The notes below the pieces were generated by a model, which was not told the DNA's origin, searched no databases, and worked only from the letters and a program-made list of their open reading frames with translations. Positions 7,600-14,527 of a stretch of 64,000 nt of DNA are shown one piece after another (positions within the stretch are counted from its first letter, which is position 1; the number at the start of each line of letters is the position of its first letter). The translations under genes were made by a program, and so were the position numbers. Source of the stretch: Maritimibacter sp. DP1N21-5 (lineage in GTDB: Bacteria; Pseudomonadota; Alphaproteobacteria; Rhodobacterales; Rhodobacteraceae); contig NZ_JAHUZF010000002.1 in the NCBI RefSeq assembly GCF_019218295.1, positions 124,001 to 188,000 of the forward strand, in the 5' to 3' direction.

Positions 7600-8447
7600 C
7601 GCAGGCGCCGGATCCCCGTCACCTCGCCCTCGCCTTGCGCGCGGATGCGGTTCACGGTGGCGTCGAACCCTTCCCAGGACACGGCCATGGCGCCCGCGTT
7701 GGCGTGTATGATCCGCCCCCCGTCGGCGAAGAGTGCGACATGCCCGCGCCAGAAGACCAGATCGCCGTGTTCGGGCGTCTCGACCGACGTCCCGATCCGC
7801 GACTGCTGGTCGCTGTCACCCGGGAGCGTCACGCCACAGGCGCCCCAGGCGGCTTGCACCAGACCGGAACAATCGATCCCGAAGCTCGTGTTGCCGCCCC
7901 AGAGATAGGGCGTCCCCAGAAGTTTCGCCGCTTCTGCGACCGGGTCGTCTGCCCGCGCGTCGATCGGGGCGAGATGGGCAGTCGGGACGAAATACTCGCG
8001 ATAGCCTTCCGTGAGTGGTTCGTCCTGAAGCACGATCCGCGACCATCGCGCGTCGGCCTCCGTCACCTCGACCAGCGCGCCGTAGGACAGCGGAAAGACA
8101 GGCTCCCAGGTCTTCACCTCCGGCGTCGCCTTGCGAAAGGTTCGGGCCGCGGTGACCCGATGGGTCGGGGTTCGGGCGTCGCGCAGAAGTTCGGCCAAAA
8201 GCCAGCCGACATAGCCGTCCTTCTCGGCGAAACCGAAGACGAAACGTCCCTCGCGGTCGAGCACGCGAAACCGCTCGCCGGTCAGGATTTCGCGTTCGCG
8301 CGGACCCTGTGGTGACCCGAGGAGTGCGGCGGACTGCACCGCGATCTGATGTGGCGTGCCTTCCGTGAAGACCTCGGCCTCGACCAGCCCGCGCAGGCTC
8401 TCATGTGCGACACGGCCGTTGAAACGCAGTTCCCGCTTGTCCGTCAT
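7596..8447 (-). CDS. NlpC/P60 family peptidoglycan endopeptidase-like protein
   Basis: A 283-residue protein with N-terminal SH3-like regions (QSAALLGSP... and VLDREGRFVFGFAEKDGYVGWLL) and a C-terminal NlpC/P60 cysteine-peptidase domain. Catalytic Cys lies in GIDCSGLVQAAW (about residue 195), His in GHVALFADG and the third polar residue in IIHANA. Such enzymes cleave stem peptides of peptidoglycan, often D-Glu-mDAP bonds. No signal peptide is apparent, so it may recycle or act on muropeptides in the cytoplasm or be exported another way. The ATG at 8447 is 5 bp after the stop of the upstream M17 aminopeptidase, a natural functional pair; a GTG at 8456 is an alternative start. Confidence 0.87.
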   Translation of the reverse strand: MTDKRELRFNGRVAHESLRGLVEAEVFTEGTPHQIAVQSAALLGSPQGPREREILTGERFRVLDREGRFVFGFAEKDGYVGWLLAELLRDARTPTHRVTAARTFRKATPEVKTWEPVFPLSYGALVEVTEADARWSRIVLQDEPLTEGYREYFVPTAHLAPIDARADDPVAEAAKLLGTPYLWGGNTSFGIDCSGLVQAAWGACGVTLPGDSDQQSRIGTSVETPEHGDLVFWRGHVALFADGGRIIHANAGAMAVSWEGFDATVNRIRAQGEGEVTGIRRLR

Positions 8448-8452
8448 GGCGT

Positions 8453-9838
8453 TCACAGGGGCAGCATCCCCGGCAGCGCGGCGAGCAGCGCCCGCGCGCC
8501 CATGCCAACCCCGCCCTTTGGACGGGCGGGCGCGGCGGAGGGGTTCCAGCCATAGATGTCGAAATGGACGTAGCGTTCGGTCTCGGTGACGAAGCGCCTG
8601 AGGAACAGCGCCGCCGTGATCGACCCGGCGAAGCCGCCGGAGGGCGCGTTGTCTAGATCTGCGATCCCCGGCTCGATCATGGTCTCATAGGGCGCCCAGA
8701 AGGGCAGTTCCCAGACCGGATCGGCGACCATGGGTGCCGCGTCCCGCAACGCGGCGGCGTCTCTCGCGTCGGTGGCATAGAAGGGCGACAGGTCCGGCCC
8801 GACCGCGACCCGCGCGGCCCCGGTCAAGGTCGCGAAGGAGACGACGAGGTCGGGTTTCTCCTCATCTGCCAGCGCCAGAGCATCGGCCAGCACCAGACGG
8901 CCTTCCGCATCGGTGTTGTTGATCTCGACGGTCATCCCCTTGCGGCTCGTCAGGATGTCGCCGGGGCGGAATGCCTCGCCCGAGACCGCGTTTTCTACCG
9001 CCGGGATCAGGACGCGCAGGCGCAGCTTCAGCCCCAGCACCATGATCATATGCGCAAGGCCCAGAACCGTGGCCGCGCCGCCCATATCCTTCTTCATGAG
9101 CGCCATGGACGACCCGGGTTTGAGGTTCAGCCCGCCGGTGTCGAAACAGACCCCTTTGCCCACGAGCGTGAGCATTGGCCCGGTGTCACCCCAGCGCAGA
9201 TCGACCAGGCGCGGGGTCCGGGCAGAGGCGCGGCCCACGGCGTGGATCATGGGAAAATTGTTTTTCAGAAGGTCCTCGCCCGTCGTGACCTCAATCTCCG
9301 CCCCATGGGTTCTTGCAAGGCTCCGCGCGAGGTCTTCAAGCTCCTGCGGCCCCATGTCGTTGGACGGCGTGTTGATCAGGTCCCGGGTCAGTGCCTCGCC
9401 TGCGGCAATCGCTTCGATGCGCTCGGCGTCGATCCCGTCGGGTGCGACCAGCTCGGCGCGCGGGGCGGATTTCTTCTTGTATCGGTCGAAGACGTAGCCG
9501 GACAGAAGCCAGCCCAGGGCAAATTCGTCCAGCGCGGGTCCGGTGAGCGCCGTGTCCAGGGTATAGCTCCCGGCCGGCAGCTTCGCACGGGCGCGGGCGG
9601 TGCCAAAGCGCGTGCGCTCCCGGGCCTTGGCATCCCCGAGCCCGACGAAAGCGCGCGCCACGCCGCCTTTTTCGTCCGGCAGGATCAGGACCTCGCCCAA
9701 GCCGCCGGCGAACCCTGTCGCTTCTGCCCAGGCTGCGTCACGCACGGACAGACCGGCCTTCATCGCCTCTACGTCGGATTTGTCCACCGTCACAAGGGGC
9801 ACGGCGTCGTCAGTCGGGGCGGCGAATGTGAGGCTCAT
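8453..9838 (-). CDS. Leucyl aminopeptidase family (M17) metallopeptidase
   Basis: A 461-residue cytosolic aminopeptidase. The M17 signature NTDAEGRLVLADAL is intact, as are upstream metal ligands in LVGKGVCFDTGGLNLKPGSSM and KKDMGGAA. The product removes N-terminal residues from peptides using two metal ions. The start at 9838 follows GAAGGAAAG; a 31-residue longer frame lacks such a signal. It is transcribed together with the NlpC/P60 gene, suggesting peptide or muropeptide turnover. The length is slightly below PepA proper (about 500), because the N-terminal domain is short. Confidence 0.9.
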   Translation of the reverse strand: MSLTFAAPTDDAVPLVTVDKSDVEAMKAGLSVRDAAWAEATGFAGGLGEVLILPDEKGGVARAFVGLGDAKARERTRFGTARARAKLPAGSYTLDTALTGPALDEFALGWLLSGYVFDRYKKKSAPRAELVAPDGIDAERIEAIAAGEALTRDLINTPSNDMGPQELEDLARSLARTHGAEIEVTTGEDLLKNNFPMIHAVGRASARTPRLVDLRWGDTGPMLTLVGKGVCFDTGGLNLKPGSSMALMKKDMGGAATVLGLAHMIMVLGLKLRLRVLIPAVENAVSGEAFRPGDILTSRKGMTVEINNTDAEGRLVLADALALADEEKPDLVVSFATLTGAARVAVGPDLSPFYATDARDAAALRDAAPMVADPVWELPFWAPYETMIEPGIADLDNAPSGGFAGSITAALFLRRFVTETERYVHFDIYGWNPSAAPARPKGGVGMGARALLAALPGMLPL

Positions 9839-9961
9839 GGGCTTTCCTTCGGTCGTTCGGGGGCAGGGGGCGTCCGGCCCTTTGCCCGACACTACCCCAG
9901 TCGCCGGCACTCGCAAGGACCCGGACCTCATAGGACCGTCATCGGCAAGCGGGGCGACGGA

Positions 9962-10339
9962 TCACCCCGGGGGATCGCCCATGTCCCAGACCGCGACCAG
10001 CGAGCGGTCGCCGATGCGTTCGAGCCGCGCCACAACCGCGCCGAAGGCTGCCCCGTCATAGCCAAGGGCCAGCGCCGCGGCATCCCGGGCCACCCGGGCG
10101 AGCGTGATCATGCCCACCTGTTGCGCCACCGCAGCGAGCGCCCTGGCCCCGGCCTGGACCCTGTCGAAACGGCCCGCGCGGTAGTCCGCGGGCACCTCGA
10201 CCAGCAGCGACGCGAGTTCTTCCAGCGCGTGGTTCAGCACCTTGTCGGCCCCCACGGGGCCAAGCTGGCGATACAGCACCTGGAGCTGGTCACGATCCAG
10301 CCGCACGTTTTCAATCGGTTGCAACGCCGTTACACCCAT
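9962..10339 (-). CDS. Small helical protein, Hpt-like but lacking the phosphoacceptor His (inferred)
   Basis: A 125-residue soluble protein, MGVTALQPIENVRLD..., with AAGGGG before the start. I do not recognise a named family. It is predicted to be nearly all helical. The stretch ARALAAVAQQVGMITLARVARDAAALA resembles the core helix of histidine phosphotransfer domains (A-H-x-L-K-G-x-A-x-x-[LI]-G), yet no histidine occurs at the corresponding site. It is divergent from the carbonic anhydrase gene and upstream of the M17 gene with about 120 bp between. Degenerate Hpt or four-helix bundle is an inference. Confidence 0.6.
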   Translation of the reverse strand: MGVTALQPIENVRLDRDQLQVLYRQLGPVGADKVLNHALEELASLLVEVPADYRAGRFDRVQAGARALAAVAQQVGMITLARVARDAAALALGYDGAAFGAVVARLERIGDRSLVAVWDMGDPPG

Positions 10340-10487
10340 CGGACACCCCTTTTCCCTCAAAGCCGGGACAGGGTCGGTGATCTGCCTCAAGAAATCGTTG
10401 CCGTTCGCGCCTGAAATCGCTCGAATTTCCCGCAAAACCGCTATAACCACGGGTAACCTTACGAACGGTCAAGAAGAAGAGGTCGGG

Positions 10488-11126
10488 ATGCACAACGCGC
10501 GATTGCTGCCGAATTATCTGGTTCAACGGTATCATGGCTGGAAGGCGACGGCCTATTCCGAGAACAAGTCCTGGTATCGGCGATTGGCCTCGGAAGGACA
10601 GCACCCGCGTGCGATGATCATCTCCTGCTGCGACAGCCGCGTGCATGTCACCTCGATCTTCGGCGCGGACCAGGGGGAGTTCTTCATCCACCGCAATATC
10701 GCCAACCTCGTGCCGCCCTATCAGCCCGACGGACAACAACACGGGACTTCGGCCGCCGTGGAATATGCCGTGACCGCGCTCAAGGTCGCCCATGTGATCG
10801 TGATCGGTCACTCGGCCTGTGGCGGCGTGCAGGGCTATCACGACATGGCCAACGGCAAGGCACCGCAGCTTCAGGAAAAAACCAGCTTCGTGGGGCGCTG
10901 GATGGAGATCCTGAAACCCGGATATGACCGGATCGACGATCACGGCGACATCCACGCGCTGGAGCGTGAAGCGGTGAAAGTGTCGCTCGAGAACCTGATG
11001 ACCTTCCCCTTCGTGAAGGCGGCGGTCGAGGCGGAAGAACTGACCCTGCATGGCCTCTGGCACGACATCGGCGAAGGCGGGCTCATGCAGTTCGACGGCG
11101 CCAGCGGGGCCTTCGTCCACGTATGA
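10488..11126 (+). CDS. Beta-class carbonic anhydrase
   Basis: A 212-residue enzyme interconverting CO2 and bicarbonate. Zinc ligands are the first Cys and Asp of CCDSR (residues 47-51), His108 and Cys111 in VIGHSACGG. The start at 10488 follows AAGAGG; an in-frame extension to 10242 would run over the divergent gene and is rejected. It overlaps the following acyltransferase by 4 bp and so heads a three-gene operon with plsC and cdsA. Bicarbonate supply for acetyl-CoA carboxylase would explain the link to lipid synthesis (inference). Confidence 0.95.
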   Translation: MHNARLLPNYLVQRYHGWKATAYSENKSWYRRLASEGQHPRAMIISCCDSRVHVTSIFGADQGEFFIHRNIANLVPPYQPDGQQHGTSAAVEYAVTALKVAHVIVIGHSACGGVQGYHDMANGKAPQLQEKTSFVGRWMEILKPGYDRIDDHGDIHALEREAVKVSLENLMTFPFVKAAVEAEELTLHGLWHDIGEGGLMQFDGASGAFVHV

Positions 11127-11785
11127 CCGGGGCGGGGCTCACGGGGGGCCTGCGCAGGCTTGCCGCCCGGATCACGGGCGACGCCATCGTGCTTTTCGCC
11201 CGGCTCATCACCGCACCCCGGACCGTCTGGCAGGGGATCGAGCCGATCCCCCACCAGCGCATCTATTTCGCCAACCACACCTCGAACGGGGATTTCGTGC
11301 TTGCCTGGGCCTCGCTTCCCGAGGCGATGCGACGGCGTACCCGGCCCGTGGCGGCGGCGGACTACTGGCTGACCACGCCGCTTCGGTCCTTCGTAGGGAA
11401 GGAGGCGTTTCGCGCCGTCCTGATCGACCGCAACCCCGAGACGCGCACCGATGACCCGGTGGCGCTCATGGTCGCGGCGCTTGACGAGGGGGCGAGTCTC
11501 ATCCTCTTTCCCGAGGGCAACCGGAACATGGGACCCGATTCCCTTCTGCCGTTTCGCACCGGGCTTTTCCACGTGGCGACCCGGCGCCCGCGCGTCGACC
11601 TTGTTCCGACCTGGATCGAGAACCTGAACGCCATTTTGCCCAAGGGCGAGGTGATTCCGGTTCCACTCCTGTGCACGGTCACCTTCGGCAAGCCGATCCA
11701 TCTGCGGCCAGACGAGGACAAGGACACCTTCCTCACCCGCGCCCGCAACGCGCTCCTCGCGCTCAAACCCAAGGAAGAGCCATGA
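11123..11785 (+). CDS. PlsC-family lysophospholipid acyltransferase
   Basis: A 220-residue 1-acyl-glycerol-3-phosphate acyltransferase-like enzyme. The catalytic H-x4-D motif is FANHTSNGDF (about residues 52-61) and the substrate motif is LFPEGNRN (about 131-138), followed by FRTGLFHVA. Mostly soluble with membrane-associating hydrophobic patches. ATGA overlaps at both ends (carbonic anhydrase upstream, cdsA downstream) show a tightly coupled operon. It is shorter than classic PlsC and may act on a particular lysolipid rather than being the only housekeeping enzyme. Confidence 0.88.
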   Translation: MTGAGLTGGLRRLAARITGDAIVLFARLITAPRTVWQGIEPIPHQRIYFANHTSNGDFVLAWASLPEAMRRRTRPVAAADYWLTTPLRSFVGKEAFRAVLIDRNPETRTDDPVALMVAALDEGASLILFPEGNRNMGPDSLLPFRTGLFHVATRRPRVDLVPTWIENLNAILPKGEVIPVPLLCTVTFGKPIHLRPDEDKDTFLTRARNALLALKPKEEP

Positions 11786-12723
11786 GCGCCCCGGTCGAGT
11801 TCTTCCGGCTGCTTCTGGCGGTGATCGTCGTTCTGTCCGTCGCGACCGCCATCGGCGAGGTGCTGCGCCAGCGCTACGACGCGGACGGGCGCAACGCGGT
11901 GATCGAGAACCTCAACGCGCGGATCGCGTCCTGGTGGGGGATGGTCGCGCTCATGGCCATCGCCTTTCTCTTCGGGCGCTTCGGCGTTGTCGTCCTGTTC
12001 GCCTTCCTCTCCTTCGCGGCGCTGCGTGAGTTTCTCACGCTCACCTCCAAGGCCCGCGCCGATCACTGGGCCCTGCTCGTGTCCTTCTTCGTGATCATTC
12101 CGTTTCAATATTGGCTGGTCTATCGGGGCTGGTACGGGCTCTATTCGATTTTCATCCCGGTCTATGCCTTCCTCTTCATGCCGATCCTCGTCGCGCTACG
12201 AGGCGATACTGACCGCTTCCTGACCCGCGTGGCGGAAACCCAGTGGGGTCTCATGATCGCGGTCTTCGCGGTCAGCCACGTGCCCGCGCTGATCACGCTC
12301 ATCATTCCGGGGTTCGAGGGGCGCGGGGTGCTTCTCATCGCCTGGCTCGTGGTGGTCGTGCAGGGGGCGGACGTCCTGCAATACCTCTTCGGCATGCTCT
12401 TTGGCCGCCACCGGATCGCGCCCACGCTCTCCGCCTCGAAGACTTGGGAAGGCTTCGCCGGCGGCATGGCGTCGTCGGTTGTTCTGGGCATGCTGCTCGT
12501 CTGGCTCACGCCCTTCGCGATCTGGCAGGCCGGGCTCATGGCGGCCGTGGTCGTGGCGCTGGGCTTCTTCGGCGGGCTCGTCATGTCCACGATCAAGCGG
12601 GACAAGGGCGTGAAGGACTGGGGCCATCTGATCGCGGGGCATGGCGGCTTTACCGACCGGCTCGACTCGGTGGTCTTCTCTGCTCCGGTGTTCTTCCACC
12701 TGGTCCGGTATTTCTGGGCGTAG
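11782..12723 (+). CDS. cdsA: Phosphatidate cytidylyltransferase-like protein
   Basis: A 313-residue polytopic membrane protein converting phosphatidic acid and CTP to CDP-diacylglycerol. The CTP-transferase signature is present: APTLSASKTWEGFAGG (about residue 213 on) and KRDKGVKDWGHLIAGHGGFTDRLDS near the C-terminus. About eight hydrophobic spans precede and separate these. It overlaps plsC by 4 bp, so the two successive steps, lysolipid to phosphatidate to CDP-diacylglycerol, are encoded in order. Since many alphaproteobacteria carry another cdsA beside the uppS/dxr genes, this may be a second, specialised copy. Confidence 0.9.
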   Translation: MSAPVEFFRLLLAVIVVLSVATAIGEVLRQRYDADGRNAVIENLNARIASWWGMVALMAIAFLFGRFGVVVLFAFLSFAALREFLTLTSKARADHWALLVSFFVIIPFQYWLVYRGWYGLYSIFIPVYAFLFMPILVALRGDTDRFLTRVAETQWGLMIAVFAVSHVPALITLIIPGFEGRGVLLIAWLVVVVQGADVLQYLFGMLFGRHRIAPTLSASKTWEGFAGGMASSVVLGMLLVWLTPFAIWQAGLMAAVVVALGFFGGLVMSTIKRDKGVKDWGHLIAGHGGFTDRLDSVVFSAPVFFHLVRYFWA

Positions 12724-12736
12724 GCCTGCAAAGGAA

Positions 12737-12766
12737 AAGGCCGGGCGCCGCCAGCGCCCGACCTTG
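12737..12766. terminator. Bidirectional terminator-like hairpin between cdsA and small-protein cluster
   Basis: AAGGCCGGGCG and CGCCCGACCTT form an 11-bp stem with one mismatch. It is flanked by an A-rich sequence on the left and CCTTGCTTC on the right, and lies between convergent genes. The T tract is weak. Confidence 0.5.
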
Positions 12767-12792
12767 CTTCGGAGGGGGAGAGTGGGGTGGTT

Positions 12793-12987
12793 CTAGGCGG
12801 CGATCTTCACCACGCTGCCATGCGACCGGATCGAATGGAACGAGGGGATCGGCGCGGGTTGCCGGCGCTTGTCACGCTCGCTGGCGAAATCGAAGATCGA
12901 AACCACGCTGGTCGTGTCATCATTCTTTTCGGCAAGCGAAGCGAGCGCGGCTTGGCGGCCCATCCGGGCCTTTTCGAGCAGGGTCAT
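12793..12987 (-). CDS. Small uncharacterised protein, NVVSIFD-motif family (member 1)
   Basis: A 64-residue protein from an ATG at 12987 with GGAG upstream. No known domain. It starts MTLLEKARMGRQAALASLAE, then SVVSIFDFASERDKRR, then a C-terminal PIPSFHSIRSHGSVVKIAA. The pattern L-x-x-K-x-R-x-G-R-x-A-A-L-A-S-L followed nine residues later by VVSIFD recurs in the gene at 13738-13992, including a downstream FHS-x-R, so the two are paralogues. The chain is basic, soluble and has no signal peptide. It is last in a run of five small minus-strand genes. Function unknown. Confidence 0.65.
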   Translation of the reverse strand: MTLLEKARMGRQAALASLAEKNDDTTSVVSIFDFASERDKRRQPAPIPSFHSIRSHGSVVKIAA

Positions 12988-13019
12988 GTCGGGAATCTCC
13001 GTGAAAATGGCGTGACAGT

Positions 13020-13217
13020 TCAGGCGGCGTAGCCGCCGAAGGCGAGAACATCGGTCGTGGACATGATGGCAGCCGACTTGCGCTGGTGCCCCTGGGCTTT
13101 CCACTCGAAGATGGAGATCACGTTGTTTTCGGAATGGATGACCTTGGCCGGAGCATCCGTGGTGGCGGCTTTGACAGCGGCACGGTGGGCGGCGAGTTCG
13201 ATCACGTTGTTGGTCAT
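13020..13217 (-). CDS. Small uncharacterised protein, NVISIFE-motif (member 2)
   Basis: A 65-residue protein, MTNNVIELAAHRAAVKAATT..., with GGGGA before its ATG. Around residue 31 it has NNVISIFEWKAQGHQRK, the same hydrophobic core with flanking basic residues as members 1 and 4. Its N-terminal NNVIEL and C-terminal DVLAF echo that core. It ends 32 bp before the start of member 1. No family is recognised and no membrane segment is seen. Codon use looks like that of neighbouring genes. Confidence 0.6.
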   Translation of the reverse strand: MTNNVIELAAHRAAVKAATTDAPAKVIHSENNVISIFEWKAQGHQRKSAAIMSTTDVLAFGGYAA

Positions 13218-13319
13218 TTTGGTCTTCCCCAGGATCTTATGGCCGTTCTTTGTTTTTGTCGGCCGGGTTGTTCGAAGGTTTGGTCAGGTTCTTGGTCTTG
13301 GGATCAGCGAGCGCAGTGG

Positions 13320-13511
13320 TCAGGCTGCGAGCTTGTTGATCCGGTTGCGCTTCTCGGCATGAGCAAAGAAGTCTTCGATGTCGGCACAGGACAGGTGCGG
13401 CAGGCGTTGGCGGCGGTCCCTCGTTTCAACAGCTTGGTGTAGCTTGTTGAAGGGAACGACGTTTTCGTCTTCGGCGTCCTGTCCGGGGCGGGTTCGACTG
13501 GTGGCAGCCAT
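13320..13511 (-). CDS. Small uncharacterised protein, NVVPF-motif (member 3)
   Basis: A 63-residue protein, MAATSRTRPGQDAEDENVVPFNKLHQAVETRDRRQRL..., preceded by a good GAGGTG site 6 bp from the ATG. It keeps only the short ENVVPF core and then a charged, probably helical tail (SCADIEDFFAHAEKRNRINKLAA). It is separated from member 2 by about 100 bp and from member 4 by 226 bp, so it may have its own promoter. No known domain. Confidence 0.55.
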   Translation of the reverse strand: MAATSRTRPGQDAEDENVVPFNKLHQAVETRDRRQRLPHLSCADIEDFFAHAEKRNRINKLAA

Positions 13512-13737
13512 TCTTCACCTCGTTGGCACTTTTTGGTTCCGATGCAGTCAAAGCTGCGCCCCGATTCGGGCGGGAAATGTGCTCAATTGGGGCAAAGGCG
13601 TGGCATTTCATTCTTTCGACACGGAATGATCTCTTGATTTGCCCCTTTCCGACGCGCGAGCGCCCCGATTGCCGATAACTGCCCCGGGTAATGCGGCGCG
13701 GATATGTCGCTCTGCCTTATTTCTGAAGAATCACCTC

Positions 13738-13992
13738 TCAGGCGGCGGTCGGATTGGTCAAAAGAAGGCGCGACATCGGGCGGGTGCGTTTCACGCGACG
13801 GCTGTGAAAGACGGGGACCGCTTCGCGCAGGGGAAGCACATTGTCGAAGATCGAGACGACGTTTTGCGACGCTGCGGCCTTTGCGCGAAGCGATGCGAGC
13901 GCGGCAAGTCGCCCCCGGCGGACCTTGTCGGCCAGCGAAGGACCGGTGGCGATGATGTCGGTGCAAAGGGTGTCGAAGTCTTGGACGGCCAT
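13738..13992 (-). CDS. Small uncharacterised protein, NVVSIFD-motif family (member 4)
   Basis: An 84-residue protein with a strong AAGGAG site 8 bp before the ATG at 13992. Residues about 22-52 read SLADKVRRGRLAALASL then, nine residues on, NVVSIFD, aligning with member 1 (TLLEKARMGRQAALASL, VVSIFD) without gaps. Both then carry FHS-x-R. The C-terminus is basic (RRVKRTRPMSRLLLTNPTAA). It follows member 5 after a 26-bp gap. Paralogy with member 1 is visible directly; function is unknown. Confidence 0.68.
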   Translation of the reverse strand: MAVQDFDTLCTDIIATGPSLADKVRRGRLAALASLRAKAAASQNVVSIFDNVLPLREAVPVFHSRRVKRTRPMSRLLLTNPTAA

Positions 13993-14018
13993 GGTCTTTC
14001 TCCTTCTGGTTTGAGGTC

Positions 14019-14204
14019 TCAGGCGAAATCGCCGGTGGTGGTCAGGACGGGTGTCATGAAGAACACGCCGCCTGCGGTGCGACGCGCCCGCGTGCGCTTT
14101 CGCCAGGCCGTGAGCGAGATGACCGCGCCGGGGCATTGCGATTCGGTGCCGGCATTGGTGTTGGCGGGATGTGCGGACGGGAAAGGCAGGACATTCGTGG
14201 GCAT
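14019..14204 (-). CDS. Small uncharacterised protein, NVLPF/AVISL (member 5)
   Basis: A 61-residue protein, MPTNVLPFPSAHPANTNAG..., with CGGAG before the ATG at 14204; an ATG at 14249 would add 15 residues but lacks a ribosome site. It holds two variants of the core, NVLPF at residues 4-8 and AVISLTAWRKRTRARR in the middle, the latter followed by basic residues as in the others. First gene of the five. No family recognised. Confidence 0.52.
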   Translation of the reverse strand: MPTNVLPFPSAHPANTNAGTESQCPGAVISLTAWRKRTRARRTAGGVFFMTPVLTTTGDFA

Positions 14205-14527
14205 GACGGGTCTCCGGTTCGACGGGCTCACGGAGCCACGCGCGTTCACATTGAAGGAACCGGTTTTTCGGTCAGGGCCTCGGGGACCTGCGCCCGGACC
14301 ATGGGGGCCGGGCAGGGCGGGCTTTGCCGCAGGGTCGGTTCTTGTCCGACGCCCTCAACCTGCCGGTGATTCAGGGCACAAATCGCGCCCTCGTCTGGCC
14401 AATTTGTGTGCTTCGAGCCGGATTTTACCAAAGGGGCACGGGGCCCGCAGAGGGACAGGGCCGGGCGACATGTGTGCCGCCCGCCCTTCGCCGTCTTGTG
14501 AATTCCGGATTGCGCCCGTCCGCAGGC
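14205..14527. other. Non-coding interval upstream of the small-protein cluster, with inverted repeat
   Basis: About 320 bp between member 5 and the MuiA-like gene. It contains CACAAAT (14377-14383) and ATTTGTG (14402-14408), a 7-bp inverted repeat with 18-nt spacing that could be an operator for the small-protein genes. No convincing coding frame or terminator was found. Confidence 0.4.

Noticed and set aside
13583..13966. 127-residue minus frame overlapping small-protein member 4
   Set aside because: Out of frame with the motif-bearing gene that has a strong AAGGAG site; Arg/His-rich with no similarity to the cluster.
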